Below the pieces are notes generated by a model. It did not search any database. It saw nothing but the letters and a program-made list of their open reading frames with translations, and had not been told where the DNA came from. Shown here piece after piece: positions 58,578 through 64,000 of a stretch of DNA of 64,000 nt. Both the position numbers and the translations under genes were made by a program. Numbering within the stretch: position 1 is the stretch's first letter; every line of letters begins with the position of its first letter. The DNA comes from Arthrobacter sp. PsM3 (GTDB lineage Bacteria; Actinomycetota; Actinomycetes; Actinomycetales; Micrococcaceae): assembly GCF_030433895.1 (NCBI RefSeq), contig NZ_JARUXE010000019.1:24003-88002 (forward strand), written 5' to 3'.

Positions 58578-59231
58578 TTACTGCGGGTCGATCGCCAGGT
58601 ATCTGGCCGTGGCTTCGTGGCCTTCCACCTGCAGCTGCCAGTCGGGGCGCTTGAAGACGGCCGGGGTGAGGCGGACTTTCTGGGCTTCCTGGCATTGGCC
58701 GCCCCAGGTGACGCGGGTGACGCCGTTGAGTTCGTAGCCGAGGGACCGGGAGACGCCGAGGGACTGCAGGTTCCAGACGGCCGCCTCGGATTCCGCGACC
58801 TCCGCACCGAGCCAATCGAAGGCATAGAGGGCGACTGCGGCGCGCATCTCCTTGCCCAGACCCCGGCCCTGCACGCTCTGCCTCAGCCAGGAACCCGTGC
58901 CGACGGTTTTCAGGGTGGCGAAGTCGCTGGCCGCGACGTCCTGGCAGCCGATGAATGCGCCCTCGTGCCAGATGCCCAGCAGCAGGGTCCATTCCCCGGG
59001 CGACATGGTGCCGCGGCACCGCCAGTACCACTGCGCCATGTTGCGGCCGAGCTCCTCGGCCGGGGCCTCCGCCCACGGCCTGCTGAAGGGGCTGCGGCCC
59101 GGTTGGTGGATGCCGCTCAGGGCCGCCTCCGCAGCCGCAGGGATTTCCTCGTCGCGGATGGGCCGCAGCACCAGTCGGGGTGTGGTCAGGGTGAGGCCGA
59201 AGGGCGGCCAGTAGGGGGCGAGCTCAGTCAT
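58578..59231 (-). CDS. GNAT family N-acetyltransferase (RimJ/RimL type)
   Basis: The 217-residue protein starts with the RimJ/RimL pattern LTTPRLVLRPIRDEEIP and has the acetyl-CoA loop SVQGRGLGKEMRAAVALYAF, then AEVAESEAAVWNLQSLGVSRSLGYELNG, the usual AxxxNxxSxxVxxxLGY segment. It acetylates an amine; the target is unknown. ATG 59231 follows a leaderless-type -10 box. Confidence 0.88.
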   Translation of the reverse strand: MTELAPYWPPFGLTLTTPRLVLRPIRDEEIPAAAEAALSGIHQPGRSPFSRPWAEAPAEELGRNMAQWYWRCRGTMSPGEWTLLLGIWHEGAFIGCQDVAASDFATLKTVGTGSWLRQSVQGRGLGKEMRAAVALYAFDWLGAEVAESEAAVWNLQSLGVSRSLGYELNGVTRVTWGGQCQEAQKVRLTPAVFKRPDWQLQVEGHEATARYLAIDPQ

Positions 59232-59243
59232 CCCGGAAGCCTA
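59232..59243 (-). promoter_or_regulatory. Leaderless promoter -10 box of the GNAT gene
   Basis: On the minus strand TAGGCT (59243-59238) is followed by six bases and ATG 59231. Confidence 0.65.
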
Positions 59244-59279
59244 GCGGCGCGGCCCGCGCTCAGCCAGTCACACGCGCCC

Positions 59280-60107
59280 TCAGCCGGCCGGGAGTTCCCA
59301 GCTGATGTGCCGGCGGACATCCGTGAGGTTCATGGACTCGGCGAGGAACAGGTCATCCAGCATGTACTCGTCCACGGCGAGGATCCGGAGCCAGTGCCCG
59401 TACTCCTCCGGCCCGTTCCCTTCCCGTCCGCCGTCCAGCCAGTGGCTCGCCACGCAAACTCCCGTGCCGGCGTCGATCCTCACCAGCGTGCGGCCCGGCC
59501 GGCACAACGGCGCCCCTGGGTCGCTGGGGCGGTAGCCGGGGTTGGGAGTCACGGTCGCTTCCAGAGCGGGGCGGCCTTCGTGGATCACCTCGGTGATGGG
59601 GCCCAGTTCCACGGCATTGGAATTGGGGAATTCCAGCGGCACCGGGGCATTGCCTGCCAGCTCCACCGGGTCCAGTGCCGCGGCGAAGCGCCCGTTGCCG
59701 AAGCCCGGCTCGCCATAGGCCGCTTCGGGGCGGCGCCGGACCAGGCCGCGGTCGTCGTAGACCGGGGTGACCAGCTGCGGCGGGAGCAGCCAGGTCTTCC
59801 GGGTGGAGCGGACGTAGAACACGTCGCGGGAATCGTTGATGCCGGTGGTGCTTTGCAGGACCAGGCCGTCGGCGGTTTCCAGCCGCAGGGCTCCCGGGCG
59901 GCGCAGCCACGCGCGGACCAGATCCGGGGCCGGAGCTGTTTCAGCGGGTCCGGTTTCGGCGGCGAGCGGCCGGTCCAGGTATTCAAAGCGCAGGGAGTGC
60001 CACTTCCACGGCGAGGAACGGCACAGGTTCCGGAAGGCGGCCGACTGTTCCGCAGGGTCCCCGGGCGCGCGTCGCCCGCGCGGGTTCGAGGTGTCCCATC
60101 CGGCCAT
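59280..60107 (-). CDS. Unrecognised soluble protein
   Basis: The 275-residue protein fits no family I can name. It is mostly beta-rich and polar with no signal peptide or membrane helix. Notable blocks are WKWHSLRFEYLDRP near residue 36, LRLETADGLVLQSTTG near residue 75, and VRIDAGTGVCVASHWLDGG with EYMLDDLFL near the end. The DAGTGVCVASHW strand resembles parts of lipoprotein-localisation-like or DUF-type beta folds, but this is only an impression. Codon use is like its neighbours. Confidence 0.75.
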   Translation of the reverse strand: MAGWDTSNPRGRRAPGDPAEQSAAFRNLCRSSPWKWHSLRFEYLDRPLAAETGPAETAPAPDLVRAWLRRPGALRLETADGLVLQSTTGINDSRDVFYVRSTRKTWLLPPQLVTPVYDDRGLVRRRPEAAYGEPGFGNGRFAAALDPVELAGNAPVPLEFPNSNAVELGPITEVIHEGRPALEATVTPNPGYRPSDPGAPLCRPGRTLVRIDAGTGVCVASHWLDGGREGNGPEEYGHWLRILAVDEYMLDDLFLAESMNLTDVRRHISWELPAG

Positions 60108-60119
60108 ATCCACAGTTTA
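60108..60119 (-). promoter_or_regulatory. Leaderless promoter -10 box of the unrecognised gene
   Basis: On the minus strand TAAACT (60119-60114) is followed by six bases and ATG 60107. It stands back to back with the prepilin peptidase promoter. Confidence 0.65.
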
Positions 60120-60155
60120 CGCGCGGGCCCGGCCATGGCAGCCGGAATTTTCAAG

Positions 60156-60167
60156 TAGCATCCGAGA
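60156..60167 (+). promoter_or_regulatory. Leaderless promoter -10 box of the prepilin peptidase gene
   Basis: TAGCAT (60156-60161) is followed by six bases and ATG 60168. Confidence 0.65.
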
Positions 60168-60731
60168 ATGATCCAACGACTCGGCGGACTCGGCGAAGCA
60201 ACCCCGCTGGCCTTCTGGCTGGTTCTGCTGGCGTGCGTCTACCTGACGGTAGTGGCCGTGCGGCTCACCGTCATCGACGTCCGGCACCACCTGCTGCCGG
60301 ACCGGATCGTTTTTCCGTCCTACGCCGTCGCCGCGGTGCTGTTGCTGGGGGCGGTGGTGGTCCACATCGTGTCCGGAGCGCCGGCCGCGGCCGCGGTGCC
60401 CGACGGCGGGGCCGGCCTTTTCGGGGTGCCCGGGCTGCGCGTCGTGGCCGGTGGAGCGGCACTGTGGCTGTTCTACTTCGTGCTGCGGGCCGTCTACCCG
60501 CCGGGGATGGGTTTTGGCGACGTCAAGCTCGCCGGTGTGCTCGGCATGTATCTGGGCTTCCTCGGCTGGCCGCACGTCTTTGCCGGAACCTTCGCGGCGT
60601 TCCTTCTCGGCGGACTGTGGAGCCTGGCCCTGCTGGTTTCGCGGCGCGGCACCCTGAAATCCAGCATCCCCTTCGGCCCGTTCATGCTCGCCGGCACCGC
60701 CGCGGCAATGGTGCTGCTGCCGGCCGCCTGA
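60168..60731 (+). CDS. A24 family prepilin peptidase (short, TadV/CpaA-like)
   Basis: The 187-residue membrane aspartyl protease has about five membrane segments. The two catalytic Asp lie in TVIDVRHHLLPDRIVFP and GMGFGDVKLAG (the GxGD motif). It lacks the N-terminal methylase domain and Cys clusters of full PilD. It cleaves the leader of type IV pilin-like proteins. No pilus genes lie nearby. Confidence 0.9.
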   Translation: MIQRLGGLGEATPLAFWLVLLACVYLTVVAVRLTVIDVRHHLLPDRIVFPSYAVAAVLLLGAVVVHIVSGAPAAAAVPDGGAGLFGVPGLRVVAGGAALWLFYFVLRAVYPPGMGFGDVKLAGVLGMYLGFLGWPHVFAGTFAAFLLGGLWSLALLVSRRGTLKSSIPFGPFMLAGTAAAMVLLPAA

Positions 60732-60795
60732 GGCGCGGCCGCCGCCGGCGCTTGGGCCAAACGGCGCCTGGGCAAGCCGCCGCTCACTGCCGTGG

Positions 60796-63105
<2,310 letters not shown>

Positions 63106-63116
<11 letters not shown>

Positions 63117-63132
63117 TGATCATGAGTGCAAA
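63106..63132. promoter_or_regulatory. Operator palindrome covering the tetR start codon
   Basis: TTTGCACTCAT (63106-63116) and its complement ATGAGTGCAAA (63122-63132) are separated by five bases. A further half site TTTGCACT (63079-63086) lies within the coding region, part of a repeated AATATTTGCACT. The site is well placed for autoregulation. Confidence 0.7.
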
Positions 63133-63249
63133 AACGCGGCGTCATTTGGCCCGTCACCTTTTTGTCTGTACCCCGCCCTAGCCTGTTAATGTCCAGCCAG
63201 CCGCTGGCAAAAGTTGGTCCGGGTGCGCCCGGACCGGAAACGGGGAAGC

Positions 63250-63918
63250 ATGACAGATGCTGCATTGACACAGGTTTACGTGCTCCTGGACCGGTCGGGG
63301 TCCATGAGCGCCATTGCCGACGACACGGTGGGCGGGTTCGCGTCCTTCGTGCGTGAGCAGCGGTCCGTGGCCGGCCGCTGCCAGCTCTCCCTGGCCCAGT
63401 TCGACGACAACTACGAACGGGTCTACGCCGCGGTGGACATCCAGGAGGTGCCTCCCCTGGACCTGCAGCCCCGTGGCTCCACCGCCCTGCACGACGCCAT
63501 GGTCCGGCTGATCGGAGAGGCCGGCGAGGAACTGGCGGCCCTGCCCGAGGACCAGCGCCCGGGGACGGTGCTGGTGGCAGTCCTGACCGACGGCCATGAG
63601 AACGCCTCACGGGAGGCGACGGGCCCGATGGTGAAGGCCCTCGTCGAGCGACAGCAGAGCCAGTGGGGCTGGCAGTTCACGTATCTGGGAGCCAACCAGG
63701 ACGCCGTGCTGACGGCGCACGGGCTGGGCATCCGGGCCGAGGACGCGCTGACGTACGCGGCCGGCAACGTGGACGCAGCCTTCTCCGGGCAGTCGGCCAA
63801 GACCCGCAGGCTGAGGGAGGCCCGCCTGGCCGGTGCCAGCATGGCGGACGCCGCCGCTGCTGCGGCCTACACCGCCGAGGAGCGGCGGGCCGCCGGGGGA
63901 GAGGCACCGCCGCTCTAG
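63250..63918 (+). CDS. VWA domain-containing protein
   Basis: The 222-residue protein is a nearly bare von Willebrand A domain. The MIDAS metal site is complete: DRSGSM near residue 15, the Thr in GSTALHDAM, and LTDGHENASR. No signal peptide or membrane helix is seen, so it is cytoplasmic. The C-terminal ~50 residues are Ala-rich helices. No chaperone (MoxR) or other VWA partner lies in the window, so its role is unknown. ATG 63250 has GGGGAAG upstream at short spacing. Confidence 0.85.
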   Translation: MTDAALTQVYVLLDRSGSMSAIADDTVGGFASFVREQRSVAGRCQLSLAQFDDNYERVYAAVDIQEVPPLDLQPRGSTALHDAMVRLIGEAGEELAALPEDQRPGTVLVAVLTDGHENASREATGPMVKALVERQQSQWGWQFTYLGANQDAVLTAHGLGIRAEDALTYAAGNVDAAFSGQSAKTRRLREARLAGASMADAAAAAAYTAEERRAAGGEAPPL

Positions 63919-63943
63919 GCCTGCGCGGCCAGCAGACAAAACA

Positions 63944-63979
63944 GCGGCCGGCGCCTTTCGCTGGAAAGGTGCAGGCCGC
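63944..63979 (+). terminator. Hairpin after the VWA gene
   Basis: GCGGCCGGCGCCTTTC (63944-63959) pairs with GAAAGGTGCAGGCCGC (63964-63979), with one mismatch and one wobble, around a short loop. Confidence 0.6.
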
Positions 63980-64000
63980 CGTCGGAGGCCGGGGGGGGCG

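Overview
The window is a high-GC actinobacterial chromosome segment, most likely from the Micrococcaceae (Arthrobacter/Pseudarthrobacter type). This rests on a mycothiol S-conjugate amidase gene, the order enolase - FtsB/DivIC - DUF501 - Ppx/GppA, frequent GTG/TTG starts, very dense coding, and many predicted leaderless promoters. I see no prophage, insertion sequence, CRISPR array or defence island. It reads as core chromosome, so the interest lies mainly in regulation, gene architecture and a few odd genes.

Layout. Bases 1-4141 hold the end of an exonuclease III-like gene, trpS, a 2H phosphoesterase, a YihY/BrkB membrane protein and a convergent alpha/beta hydrolase. Bases 4244-7835 (minus strand) hold the succinate dehydrogenase operon sdhCDAB. 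Bases 8150-12762 hold a mannose-1-phosphate guanylyltransferase, an M20 amidohydrolase, and an ohrR-ohr-oxidoreductase peroxide-response operon with a clear OhrR box. Bases 13045-23560 form a nucleoside uptake and salvage block: BMP-family lipoprotein, ABC ATPase, two permeases, cytidine deaminase, thymidine phosphorylase, two DedA paralogues and adenosine deaminase. Bases 23574-31648 hold mazG, eno, ftsB/divIC, DUF501, ppx, a mycosin-like subtilase and a type II NADH dehydrogenase (ndh) whose promoter carries a Rex-type operator.

Bases 31770-42469 hold an ACT-GNAT fusion protein, tRNA-Leu(UAA), a branched-chain amino acid binding protein (livK), glpD-glpK, and on the opposite strand livHMGF. 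The livK gene is thus separated from its likely transporter by the glycerol genes, but CRP/GlxR-like sites lie upstream of both liv units. Bases 42923-49385 hold a Bax-inhibitor-like membrane protein, galK and a galM-like gene (divergent), an AI-2E family protein, threonine dehydratase and a rhomboid protease. Bases 49544-58329 hold greA, a DUF4307 protein, mca, a small membrane protein, a YyaL/DUF255 thioredoxin-fold protein, a broken HAD phosphatase gene, hemolysin III, a cis-prenyltransferase and a PIN-PhoH ATPase. The rest holds a GNAT acetyltransferase, an unrecognised protein, an orphan prepilin peptidase, a TetR-MFS efflux pair and a VWA-domain protein.

The most consistent non-coding signal is a promoter layout in which a TANNNT -10 box lies exactly six bases before the start codon. 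It occurs at ten genes, with two more at seven bases. This implies that a large share of the single-gene units are transcribed without a 5' leader. Two 59-bp intergenic palindromes look like members of one repeat family.
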